Assembly: GCA_977006965.1 (NCBI GenBank)
Contig: OZ345372.1
Span: 310,001-374,000 of the forward strand
Source: Phymatolithon calcareum
Taxonomy: Eukaryota; Rhodophyta; Florideophyceae; Hapalidiales
DNA: 64,000 nt
Direction: 5' to 3'
The translations under genes and the position numbers were made by a program. This document shows, piece by piece, positions 53,311-62,763 of this stretch. Under the pieces are notes generated by a model. It saw only the letters and a program-made list of their open reading frames with translations. It had not been told where the DNA came from and made no database searches. The stretch's first letter is position 1; every line of letters begins with the position of its first letter.

Positions 53311-56300
53311 ATGAATCCGTCCATCGCGACTGATCCATATGCCGCCGCTGACGCATCTTCCATCATCAATCCTTCTTCCACGACTGCTTTATCTGCCCCT
53401 GTTGAAAATAACACGCTTCACACAGCTCCAGGCCGTCAAAAGCAACAAGAATTGCCTTTGAATCAACGGAAACGTAAGGCGAAATCCTCTTCAGAGTCGA
53501 CGAGATTGAAGAAAGCGCGAGTGGAGAAGGATATTCTGCAATTGGCGCGAACTCTGCACAGCCTATTGCAGAGCGGAATATGGACTGATGAAGTGTTGAA
53601 GGAAAACCGAAAGGAGCATGTAAAGCTCAGAAACAAAACCAAAATTATTACTGTGCAGAAAAGGCTTCAGAAAATCAGGCATGTGAAATCTTATGCTGGT
53701 GCGATGGCTGTTCTCGAAAAATACGGCGAGCGAAAGGTCTTTAAGGCTAGCGAGATGGAGAAGCAAAGCAAGGGAGCAAAAATCGACGGAGGAGCTCTTC
53801 CCGTTGCTTTATTGGAGGCCGTTGCCGTGGACACGCATGCGAAACCGCGGGGAAGAGAGCAGCGCCCGCTTTACCGAGTTTGCAAAAACTTAAGCTTCGA
53901 ATGCCGCGACTTCATCTTGCGCTATTTTTTCATTGCGTGCCTTCATATTTCTACAGCTATGCTTCACTTCTCTGGCAATCCAGATTCATTCGAATCGATT
54001 GCGAGCATTGACGACGCGCTGAGATCGTTCTTAAGCAAAGACTTGGAGAAATGGAGTTTCCAAGAAGAGGAGTCATATGTCCGAATGTGTTCGAGCGCTC
54101 GCAAGAATATTCGGGACGGGTGGACGACAGTACATCATGTCATAGTGCTTTCTCTTCAGGATTTGTACAAGAGATTCAGCATGCGCCCAGAGAATTGTCT
54201 GCCCAAAGCGAAAGAACTCTCCTTGCGATGGGGAAGGGATTGTGTGGCGGAAGCTGGATACATCATGTTCTTCAATCTATGCAAGACGAAGCTCGGTGAT
54301 CGCCGTGGACAAATTATGCAGGATTTTTCGACAAAAATTGCACCAGCGCTAGACAGGGTTCTTTCAAATCTCACTCGATGCTTTGATTACGATGAATGCT
54401 CGCATCCGCATGGGTTTACTGAAGAAGACATGGTGAACCATATCATACAGAAAGAGAAGGGAAGTCAGCCAATTCCCTTAGCATTTGTTGTGCTTCATCT
54501 GAGGAACAATTTTGGCGAAGAGAAGAGCACTAAAACTCCAGAAACCGAGACAAAAGAATCAACTTTGCCTCTGGAATCTGAGATACGGAGGGCATCTGCC
54601 GAAATACCTACCCTATCTGGATTTGTTCAGAGTAAGAGCACAAATGCGCCAACCTCCTTGACTGTTGCCGGTGCAGAGAGTGATCGTGACCAAAACAAAG
54701 ATGATCCGCCTCTATCGCCAGAGCATGGACGGAATTTTGAGCTCCGTTCTCCTGATTCTCACCCTACCTGTAGAGGTGAAGAAAATCTCACTGATGACGT
54801 CAAAGATTTCTCTGGTGACCAGCCGCATAGTGCATCACTTCGATCTGCACCTCTCCGTGGAATTGTATCGGAGCCTTCAAAGCCTTCAAGTACGATCCAA
54901 GATCCTGCCCTCTCACATGGTTTCGAAAAGGACAACTTCGTTGAAGCCCTTTTTCAAAGTGGCTCCTGGCGCCCTGCAAAAGTTCTGGAAGTTACCGATA
55001 CGCACATATCCGTCCGATTTACAGGTAATCCAAAGCATTTCGTACTTGCGGCCGAAAAAGTTCGCCCTCGACTAGGAAAACGTCTTCTATCCCAGGGACG
55101 ACCCGCCTTGGTCGATCTTACCATTGATCATGACGTACCTTCTGCTCCGCCGTCTCTTTCACCGCCGGAACAAAGCAGCGTTTCTCCCACTCCGGCTTTT
55201 GCGTCCGGTTCTCTAGAGCAGAAACTGCCCTCGGGTAACACGTTACCGAGGCAGTCAGTCTCGAGTGCTCATGTTAGAGCCGGGACGCCGCCCATGCACT
55301 CTCAAGGTCCATTTACCAGCAAACCAGCATCCACACTTGCAGATTTAAAATCTCGAACACGGCCGCAGTTCAAAAACTGGCAAGAATACATTCGCGGGAG
55401 TACAGTATCATCTGAAGATTACCGCCGTGCCAACATCGATTTGCGTTCCGGCAAAGAAACTGATATAAGTGACAGAGACCTGTGGCATTTTTTAAGCCCC
55501 GCAGTTGAAATCCAAGTTTCTGATTCCGGACCTGTAAAAGGACAATCCAAGAAGCCATGGATCGCGGAGAAGTCCTCGTTCACACTTTTCCTCAATGAAT
55601 CTATGTCACACTCCTTCATGGCGAGAGACGCTTCCCTGTATACCTCCCACGAGGATTACATCGCGCATTGGAAATTCATTGCCCGCTTAGAGCTGTTTGG
55701 AACAGTCGCCTCCGCTCTGGACGATCCTACGTTTAGGAAAGTGAACATCATTCTCAACAGCCTTTCAAGTCCCCGCGGAATGCAAGCTTCAGACTTCTGG
55801 TTGGAAAAGTTAACATTCACGAACGCAGTGTTTAAATCTACGGGATATGTTGCGATCTCTTGCTTTGTTGATGATGACAATACTTGCTCTTTGGGAATCG
55901 GAAACACTGCAAAGGGAAATTTGTGCATGTCCATTCTTTATGTTCCCGGTGGTCCTCGGTCCTCAACATTTGTTGCCTACATTCGAAACCGGCACAGAGT
56001 ACGAGACTCAAATGTCCACATAATTCAATTGTGGGTGCCCACCTTCGTGGTCTCCTCCTTCCCTGCCGAGTTCGAAATTACGGCAAAAACACGGGGTCTG
56101 TCAAGAATAAGCGTCCACCTTGTGCCTATTTTAAACGTCGCCTGCGCTATCAGCATATTCAAAACTCTTCCAAAAATTGCGGATCTTCCCGAACTCATTT
56201 TGAACAAGCTGTATGATGCTAATCTCCAAGATGATTCCCCGTCTGGCACGAGAATAGACCCTGGATCGTTGAATTACTTGCAGTGCATGCACTCCCGCAC

Positions 56301-57903
56301 GAATAGCACCGGCTTGAATAGGTTTCAATTTGAAGCGACCAAGCACGTTATGAACAACGTTGGAGATGCGGAACCCTTTTCATCCTCTATCAGTCTTATC
56401 CAAGGTCCTCCGGGAACCGGAAAGTCTCACACAATTCGTCATCTTTGTGCCGCATTTCTGCACCACAAGAAATGCGGGCATGCTCAAATGAGCCAACTGA
56501 ACTTCCTCAACAAACCCAATGCGGAAATCCAAACCTGGAGACACTGCGGTTCACAAACTGCCGTTCGAGGAATTGTAGCAACTGCTACCAACACTGCTGT
56601 TAATTTGCTGTTGACAAACATGGATGAAAAAGGAGTCGATGACCTCTGTGCAGGTCGCCTGAACCCGCAAATGTTTCGCCTCTTCTCTCAATCGTCACAG
56701 CCCACACATAGTCCTATCGATAGGCTCTGCATTGACCAAATGTCGTATCCTTATCGATTGCAAGATGCGAATTCATCTAAAACCGTTGGATTCGCTCGCG
56801 CCAAGAGATTAGTTGCCCGGGAAAGCTTGGTCATGTATTCAACAACAGCAATGCTCTCTGGTGACTCTTTCAAAAACCTCAGGGCTTCCTTCGATTATGT
56901 CGTCATTGATGAAGCGTCCCAGCTTCTGGAAACCGAGTTTCTTGCTGCAATTGTCAGCTGCTATTTTTCCAACTACACGACAAGCAGACTACATATAGTG
57001 CTCGTTGGAGACAACAAGCAACTCGGTCCGTTTTCCTCCTTCAGAAGCTGGCTGAAATATTCTACTCTTCGAAACGCAGAACTGCTTTATTCGAAACAGG
57101 TGAGATCCGTCTTCGAAAGGTTGGCTTCAAGTAAGGATCAAGCGCTCCAACCCCAAATGCTCCGAATTCAGTATAGAATGAGCTCTCCTCTCAGTCGTAT
57201 ACACAGCAATATGTTCTACGACGGTCGCGTTCTCTGTGGTGTTGAAGAGAGAGAGATTCCTTCTTATGTGACAGGTCCGAACCATGCAAATCCGGGAGTG
57301 CCGTGGTACAGACCTCTTACCATTATTGATACCAGCGAAATTGAAATGGAAACTAGGGCTGAAGGGGAAGATGATCAATTTCCGGGATCGAAGAACAATG
57401 AACTTGAAGCAAAAGTAATAAGACTCGTTGTGTTGGAACTTGAGCATCTGATGCACGAATCTGATCCTAAGTGGTACGAAAGGATTTGTGTGATGACTGG
57501 ATACACTGCTCAGGAAGCATTACTTCGGCGTAGCCTCCGCGGAACAGGTATCAATCCTAGGACGGTGGATTCAATGCAAGGGGCAGAAGCGGATATTGTT
57601 ATCTTTTCATGTACGCGCAGCAATGCTGATCCACCAAGTATTGGTTTTCTGTCGGACGAGCGACGCCAGAACGTAACATGCAGTCGCATGAAACACCTTT
57701 ATATTGTTGTTGGTGACTGTGTCACACTAACAAGAAACGAACGTAACGGAAAACGCGAACCCCACAAACTGGAGCACTTCATTTCTCTTTGCAATTTCCG
57801 ATATCAGCAAGATGAGAACCACGTCAGGTTCAAAGTCCGTAGAAATGGCCTTCGCGGTTACTTCATCGAACGTCCAGCACCCTCTAGAATAAGCGAAGTT
57901 TAA
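53311..57903 (+). CDS. UPF1-like SF1 helicase with a Tudor/Agenet-like domain
   Basis: 1530 aa, intronless, ATG at 53311. Residues 1-80 are disordered with a KRKRKAK-type basic patch (possible nuclear signal). A Lys-rich helical region spans 80-380. A Ser/Pro/Glu-rich linker leads to a Tudor/Agenet-like fold at about 545-590 (FVEALFQSGSWRPAKVLEVT, ISVRFTG). Residues 690-1000 are an unknown globular region. The helicase core runs from about 1020: motif I GPPGTGKSHT (1031), motif II VVIDEASQL (1196), motif III LVGDNKQLGPF (1230), motif IV LRIQYRMSSPLSRI, motif V VDSMQGAEADIVIFSCTRSN (1418), motif VI NVTCSRMKHLYIVVGD (1454). These are UPF1/SEN1-family hallmarks. Most UPF1-type helicases unwind RNA or DNA 5'-3'. 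No UPF1 CH zinc domain is seen. With its mobile neighbours it may serve element replication; a host role is possible. Confidence 0.85.
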   Translation: MNPSIATDPYAAADASSIINPSSTTALSAPVENNTLHTAPGRQKQQELPLNQRKRKAKSSSESTRLKKARVEKDILQLARTLHSLLQSGIWTDEVLKENRKEHVKLRNKTKIITVQKRLQKIRHVKSYAGAMAVLEKYGERKVFKASEMEKQSKGAKIDGGALPVALLEAVAVDTHAKPRGREQRPLYRVCKNLSFECRDFILRYFFIACLHISTAMLHFSGNPDSFESIASIDDALRSFLSKDLEKWSFQEEESYVRMCSSARKNIRDGWTTVHHVIVLSLQDLYKRFSMRPENCLPKAKELSLRWGRDCVAEAGYIMFFNLCKTKLGDRRGQIMQDFSTKIAPALDRVLSNLTRCFDYDECSHPHGFTEEDMVNHIIQKEKGSQPIPLAFVVLHLRNNFGEEKSTKTPETETKESTLPLESEIRRASAEIPTLSGFVQSKSTNAPTSLTVAGAESDRDQNKDDPPLSPEHGRNFELRSPDSHPTCRGEENLTDDVKDFSGDQPHSASLRSAPLRGIVSEPSKPSSTIQDPALSHGFEKDNFVEALFQSGSWRPAKVLEVTDTHISVRFTGNPKHFVLAAEKVRPRLGKRLLSQGRPALVDLTIDHDVPSAPPSLSPPEQSSVSPTPAFASGSLEQKLPSGNTLPRQSVSSAHVRAGTPPMHSQGPFTSKPASTLADLKSRTRPQFKNWQEYIRGSTVSSEDYRRANIDLRSGKETDISDRDLWHFLSPAVEIQVSDSGPVKGQSKKPWIAEKSSFTLFLNESMSHSFMARDASLYTSHEDYIAHWKFIARLELFGTVASALDDPTFRKVNIILNSLSSPRGMQASDFWLEKLTFTNAVFKSTGYVAISCFVDDDNTCSLGIGNTAKGNLCMSILYVPGGPRSSTFVAYIRNRHRVRDSNVHIIQLWVPTFVVSSFPAEFEITAKTRGLSRISVHLVPILNVACAISIFKTLPKIADLPELILNKLYDANLQDDSPSGTRIDPGSLNYLQCMHSRTNSTGLNRFQFEATKHVMNNVGDAEPFSSSISLIQGPPGTGKSHTIRHLCAAFLHHKKCGHAQMSQLNFLNKPNAEIQTWRHCGSQTAVRGIVATATNTAVNLLLTNMDEKGVDDLCAGRLNPQMFRLFSQSSQPTHSPIDRLCIDQMSYPYRLQDANSSKTVGFARAKRLVARESLVMYSTTAMLSGDSFKNLRASFDYVVIDEASQLLETEFLAAIVSCYFSNYTTSRLHIVLVGDNKQLGPFSSFRSWLKYSTLRNAELLYSKQVRSVFERLASSKDQALQPQMLRIQYRMSSPLSRIHSNMFYDGRVLCGVEEREIPSYVTGPNHANPGVPWYRPLTIIDTSEIEMETRAEGEDDQFPGSKNNELEAKVIRLVVLELEHLMHESDPKWYERICVMTGYTAQEALLRRSLRGTGINPRTVDSMQGAEADIVIFSCTRSNADPPSIGFLSDERRQNVTCSRMKHLYIVVGDCVTLTRNERNGKREPHKLEHFISLCNFRYQQDENHVRFKVRRNGLRGYFIERPAPSRISEV

Positions 57904-57999
57904 AAGGGCCCGGTTTCAGTGCAGTCTGTACTTTGTTTCCTAAAGGTACCTTTTTTGTTTCACTCAACAGATACTAGATTGTCCACCTAACAGAATATT

Positions 58000-59247
58000 C
58001 TAGATCTCCAAACGCTGGCGCTTTTGCAGCTTCGCATTGCGCCTCTGTGTCCTTTTTCCCGGTGCCTTAAACACGAACTTTCTAACCTCGGCAATAGCAG
58101 TCAGATGCGCTCCGTCACCAACACAAGCGCGAAATGCGTCCGTGCATCGCAACAAAGGATACATCTCAATGCTATCAATGACCCATCCTTCCGTCGCATC
58201 AACAACAATCGTATGATCAACGCCAGATGCTAAGTCACCAATAATCCTAACCAAGAATACACCGTTCGTCTGTTCCAGAAGCCATTCTACGCACTTCGAC
58301 TCATTTCCAACACGCTCAAGGTGCACTCTAGTCTTTTGAAGCATGAGCCAGTTCGCCCCACCCGAGATGGTGTTTCTGAAACATCGCAATGACAAGCACT
58401 TGAAAAACGAGACAGCAAACTCCCTTCCACGAACCTGCCCTAGGCCGATGATAATCGAAGCCAATATGCAATCTTCATTCTTAGACTTCATCAATGTCTT
58501 CTCTGCCGAGCGAATCTGGAGTCTCTGCGCTAACTTAGAGCTTCCTCGAGATCCGGATGCTCCAAGTGTGCAAAACGTTCCCTTATTCGCACTGCACCAC
58601 TCATCAATGGCCCACAATGCACGATCACGATGCCCTTTTTCCATTTTCAAACACAGCTGACCATTCTTTCCCACAACTGCCTCAAAATCTCCGGTGAAAG
58701 AAACTTCCGAAGTTAGCACGGCACGTGAGAATTGCAGTGAAACGAATCTGATGGGATGAAAGGTATCGTATGAGCCGTTACGCGCATCGGAGCCGTAGTA
58801 CTGGTTGTCATGCAGAAGGAAGCCATCATGAACTTTCCCATCCCCCACAAGAACACGCTCGATATTCCAGGGTGCCGAGAGATTTCCCTGGTTGTCTCGC
58901 TCTGCACGATGCCTAAGTTGCCATCGCTGCGCAAGTTCGGATGAGTATGACCGGCCTTGGAAACGAACGCACCATCTCCGCACATAGGCATATAGTAGCA
59001 CATCTGCACTCTCCAAAGAATGTTTTTCGACGTCACCATTCTTGAACTGAAGGACCCACGGAGTTAGACTTGGGGCCAGCTGAAAGCACACTGAAAATAG
59101 CGGTCGTGGTGATGCATCTGCCTTCACGAGGGTTCTGGAGACAGAAAGACCAGCTCGCTCAGCGCTCGCCGGTGATGCACAGTTCGCACCGCTGCCGGGG
59201 GAGATATCGGTTGGATCGCTATAACCTCGTTGCGAATGCGCCGCCAT
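58000..59247 (-). CDS. Putative cysteine-peptidase-like protein of the mobile region
   Basis: 415 aa from the ATG at 59247 (MAAHSQRGYSDPTDISPG). The frame is open to 59688 only because it runs into the minisatellite. The middle (about 60-230) is a globular region with FKNGDVEKHSLESADVLLYA and SYSSELAQRWQLRHRAER, perhaps a chromodomain-like strand plus helices. The C-terminal 160 residues hold NEDCILASIIIGLG and, 90-odd residues on, GVDHTIVVDATEGWVIDSIE, followed by FRACVGDGAHLTAIAEVRKF. The Cys...His...Asp order and 'H.vvVDa..g.iiDS' spacing recall papain-fold peptidase-like domains in some transposons. No catalytic proof. The end is a KRTQRRNAKLQKRQR basic tail. Tail-to-tail with the helicase, 96 bp apart. 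Confidence 0.5.
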   Translation of the reverse strand: MAAHSQRGYSDPTDISPGSGANCASPASAERAGLSVSRTLVKADASPRPLFSVCFQLAPSLTPWVLQFKNGDVEKHSLESADVLLYAYVRRWCVRFQGRSYSSELAQRWQLRHRAERDNQGNLSAPWNIERVLVGDGKVHDGFLLHDNQYYGSDARNGSYDTFHPIRFVSLQFSRAVLTSEVSFTGDFEAVVGKNGQLCLKMEKGHRDRALWAIDEWCSANKGTFCTLGASGSRGSSKLAQRLQIRSAEKTLMKSKNEDCILASIIIGLGQVRGREFAVSFFKCLSLRCFRNTISGGANWLMLQKTRVHLERVGNESKCVEWLLEQTNGVFLVRIIGDLASGVDHTIVVDATEGWVIDSIEMYPLLRCTDAFRACVGDGAHLTAIAEVRKFVFKAPGKRTQRRNAKLQKRQRLEI

Positions 59248-59324
59248 CTCAGGATTACTTCTCTCACACCCTTCAGGAGTCCCTACGGTGACGAGATTTC
59301 GTCCTGAAACAGCGACGTTTCCCA

Positions 59325-59790
59325 GCAGTGGAAACAGGCGGCCGGCGGCAGTGGGGGCAGAGGGCGGCAGCGGATGGCAGTTGGTCACAATGGGCGGCGG
59401 GGGCACTGGGCGGCAATGGGGGTAGCGGGCGACACCGGGTGGAAGCGAGTGGTAGCGGACTGCGGGCGGCAACGAGCGGTCGGCGGCAGTGGGGGCAGCG
59501 GGTGGCAGCGGTCGGCAGTGGGTAGCGGGGCAGTGGAGGAAGCGAGCAGCAGCGGGTGGCAGCGGGTGGCAGTTGGCGGCAGTTGGTGGCAGCTGGTGGC
59601 AGCTAGCGGCGGACGGCAGTGGGCGGTAGGCGACCGGCGGGAGTGGGGCCAGAGGGCGGCAGCAGTTGGCAGCGGGCGCGGGCGGCAATGGGGGCAGCGG
59701 GTGGAAGCGTGCGGTGGGCGGCAGTAGGGGCAGCGGGTGGCAGCGGGTGTCAGCGGGCGGCGGGCGGCAGAGGGGGTCTGCACCTGTGGT
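59325..59790. repeat. GGCAGCGGG-type minisatellite
   Basis: About 465 bp of G-rich, variable tandem units around GGCAGCGGGTGGCAGCGG and GGCGGCAGTGGG. Long Pro/Ala/Cys-rich (minus) or Gly/Ser-rich (plus) frames here are by-products. It sits immediately upstream of the peptidase-like ORF. Confidence 0.85.
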
Positions 59791-60229
59791 ACGGAGGCCT
59801 TGCGTACCTTCGAGGAGGATTACATAGAAAGACGAAGAGATGAGAAGGAATAGTGCTTTGATGAGGGAATGTTATCATACCTAGTGTCCGTGGCGGGAGG
59901 ATCGGGAATGGCAAGGTGGGGCGGTTTGTGCTGCTAAGTGTGTAATTTGGGCAGGGAAGGCCAACAGAGTGGATAACGTGGCGGTTGCATGTTGTTGGGC
60001 GTGATGGCGATGAGGGCGTTTGAAATTAGAATCCTTGCGCTCTGGTTGGCTGGAAGACGACAGTGAGCGCGGGAAAAAATTGTGTGTCATATCGTCCAAG
60101 GTGAATGGCACAAAGATCATCTTTGATGTTCGCCTTTGGACTGACTCCCGTAGTGAGCTGCGCGATAAAGGACCATCGCTGGGGGCCCCATGTTTGTTCA
60201 CAGCCCATAGCAAACGTCTGCAGAGCCGA
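59791..60229. other. Intergenic stretch, nothing recognised
   Basis: Short frames only. Confidence 0.4.
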
Positions 60230-60488
60230 TACGGCGTGGAAACCCACTCTGCACCGATTCGCGGTATCCAAAGCCATCTTCGAAGACATCAAGGAGGCGC
60301 TACATCGAGCCACCCGTGGAAAAGCACTCGGACCAGACAATATCGGGGTCGAAATGGCACAAGAAGGCCAGACTTCCACAAAGCAATTTGTGATTAAAAT
60401 CAACACGCAGTACGCACTTCAACCTGAGGTCGACTTTTCAGTGCCGCCACCCCAAGTGCGGGCTATTTTCACGGACTTCGCGAAGTAA
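60230..60488 (+). pseudogene. LINE reverse-transcriptase fragment
   Basis: VSKAIFEDIKEALHRATRGK followed by ALGPDNIGVEM is the LINE RT finger segment ('ev..ai.....gKapGpDgi..E'). It ends at TAA 60486-60488 without other RT motifs. Confidence 0.6.
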
Positions 60489-60549
60489 CCGGCGTAGGGG
60501 AAGAAAAGGATCCAAACGCACCAGTTGCTGACAGCGCGGAAAATGGTCT

Positions 60550-60908
60550 AACCAGGGTTGTCGTTCTTCCTCTTTCGAGCCTTTAACAGAGCGGCGAAGA
60601 AGATCGTCGGAGAGAAAGTACATGGCAACGGAGGTGACAACGTGAGCAGAGGCCGGAATAAGCATGGAGTAACACCAGGCAATATCATCAGTCTCATCAG
60701 CCGGGTCGATACCGCGTGCGCAAGCAACACCAGCACAGATTTGTGGTATGAGAGCGTTGGTCACACCACCACCGAGGCTAGCCCATCCACCGGATGCAGC
60801 GTTAGCAGTTCCAACGATAGCGGGCGCGGACATGATGGAGATCCAGAACTGGGTGACGACGAAGGTTGCACCGACGAAACCGATGAAGAATCGACTGGTG
60901 GAATGGGA
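60550..60908 (-). pseudogene. NRT2-type nitrate/nitrite transporter fragment
   Basis: About 120 codons of an MFS nitrate/nitrite porter: RFFIGFVGATFVVTQFWISI, then IVGTANAASGGWASLGGGVT, NALIPQICAGVACARG, then AWCYSMLIPASAHVVTSVAM. The GGW..LGGG stretch corresponds to the nitrate signature in the fifth transmembrane helix. The preceding and following helices are missing, the flanking codons are unrelated, and the fragment is not preceded by a start. It is probably a broken copy of a host nitrate-uptake gene carried or stranded here. Confidence 0.65.
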
Positions 60909-61438
60909 TTGTAAGATACATGTCGAGTTTGTCACCATCTTCGTCGCACACGATAACGCGTTGTTTCGAGGCGGTCGGGGTCGTTGAGTATGCATACTCG
61001 TCTCCGTCGTCGTAGGCCAAGAGGATGCCCAGGAGCTAGCCGTACACGCGGCGCGAGAGGAAACGCATGGACACACGATTGGCCGTATGCCGCGGGGAAG
61101 CCGCACTCGTACACGTCCAGCAGAGCGACGTCGTCGCCTAACCGCGCGACATAGCGGGCGTTGCCAATGTGTGACACATGGTGGTTGACCACAACGCCGG
61201 GGCGCGTGGCGCGCAGTAGCGAGCCAGTCTCCACGGACAAATGCTGTACGTGATAGACTGCGTTAGTGGACAGTAGAATTTGCCACAGCCACGACCGGCC
61301 ATGCGATTGCTCAACGCGTGCAACTTCGTCCTTCCGCTCGCTTCATACGCGCCAGCGGACATGAACGCGGTCGTTAAAACAGTCGATGAAGGCGGCGAGG
61401 GGGTGTATATAGTCATCGGTCAGATGGGCCGGATATTT
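60909..61438 (-). other. Coding-like but unidentified minus-strand stretch
   Basis: Frames such as IGNARYVARLGDDVALLDVY (61240-60932) and YDDGDEYAYSTTPTASKQRV (in another phase) read like protein but shift phase and match nothing I know. A TATATAC word at 61405-61411 on the antisense side could be their promoter. It may be the remnant of a gene fused to the NRT2 fragment. Confidence 0.3.
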
Positions 61439-61477
61439 TACTTGAATGGGTCACGTTGACCCATTCAAGTATAAAAG
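61439..61477. promoter_or_regulatory. 15-bp-arm palindrome overlapping a TATAAAAG box
   Basis: TACTTGAATGGGTCA (61439-61453) and TGACCCATTCAAGTA (61457-61471) are exact reverse complements around CGT. TATAAAAG starts at 61470 and overlaps the right arm. This could be an operator at a core promoter, possibly bidirectional with the TATATAC at 61405. No clear gene follows on the plus strand. Confidence 0.5.
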
Positions 61478-62459
61478 GGACTGTGTTTGACAAACGCATT
61501 CCGCTGAAAGTGCACGACGGTACTTTTGTCTGATTAATGAGATAGAGACTTGCTCCACGGTGGCAAGGCCGCCGAGCTCGGTGAGCTGTAAATTCAAAAG
61601 TTTCAGAGGCACAGAAGCTACAGTATGTGTATTGGCCTTTTGAATGCTGGACTCGCAACCCTCCGGTACATCCTGATGGTCCCTACGCTTAGTGCCAAGT
61701 CTCACATCCGTGTCCGACTAGTACTGGGCCTCCTGCTCGTAGCCACACGAAGATGTCAATGCAAGCGCAGCGCAACTTGCTGGGACGATTAGAACGAACT
61801 GTACGGAACGGTACTGTAGTGGCAGTGTTGATGCCTGCGAACACTGGCTCATAAACACAAGATTCCGTCCGAGAGCACCCGCCTGCTGGAGGCCCTATCC
61901 GCAAGATGGATGCAAGAAGAAGCCGTGCGTGTCCCGAAGCGTTGAATTAATCGAGGCAAAAATTGCACAGAGAGCCCACTTCAGTCTCTGAAACGAAAAG
62001 TGCACCAGACCCTCTGCTTGTACAGTACTGTACTGGTTCTTTGGTAGATTCCCTGGAGACCCTAGTCTGGTTGCGAAATGCTACGGAGTAAATGGCATTG
62101 ATTACCCACATACGCAGTATCCGCATGGTACTGCTTGAGCCCAAATGGACCAAACGAGAGCGTAAGAAAACTGACTACTGTAGCGGACGAGCCACTGGTC
62201 TAGGCCTGCCTCACGTCCCGACCCGCAGGACTGACCCAAAACAACTCTGAATGACCCCCGCAAGCGAGGTCCATGTCCTGAGCTGTCAATAGCGATCAGG
62301 CTCACCTTCACTGTGTTTTTCCATTTTTCCACTTTTTCAAGTTTTCAAGTTTTCAGGGCCAATACTGTAGAACAGTCACACACACACAGAGACATGCCTG
62401 AGGAGTTAAAACGACGATTGAACTTGTTCTTCCTGATACCCCCAATGGGTTTAACAATT
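61478..62459. other. Intergenic stretch with TACTGTA words
   Basis: No gene recognised. GTACAGTACTGTAC is a 14-bp perfect palindrome at about 62020-62033. Confidence 0.4.
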
Positions 62460-62763
62460 AGGAAGTTAATCGGATGGGAAATTCGTCGGTCAATATTCGC
62501 AAACGGCTGCATAAACCGGAGAGTATCTGGGCAGCCTCATTGAGCTTTGAGATGACGTCATCCCAAGTGCTGCCGGTGGCATGGAAGCTGGTGTCGTCTG
62601 CGAAACTAAATTGAACAAGGTCGTCAAGACGTACATCCAAGTCCAATATGTATAAGTTCCAAAGATTTGGCGACAACGAGCTCCCTTGGGGTAGCCCGCA
62701 TCCAAGCACACGCGACCGACCGACCATGTTGATGTGTCGCCCCCGGGCTCGGCGATCCGTCAA
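62460..62763 (-). pseudogene. LINE reverse-transcriptase palm fragment
   Basis: LGCGLPQGSSLSPNLWNLYI followed by LVQFSFADDTSFHATG is RT motifs B and C (FADD active site). It is followed by the helix WDDVISKLNEAAQILSGLCS. No start and no thumb are present; it is a short orphan. Confidence 0.8.

Noticed and set aside
59248-59688. N-terminal extension of the peptidase-like ORF
   Set aside because: It lies in the G-rich minisatellite, which is open in several frames; the ATG at 59247 is a better start.
61138-61416. SET-domain-like motif (VNHHVSHIGNA)
   Set aside because: Only a faint resemblance to NHSCxPN; the cysteine and flanking motifs are missing.
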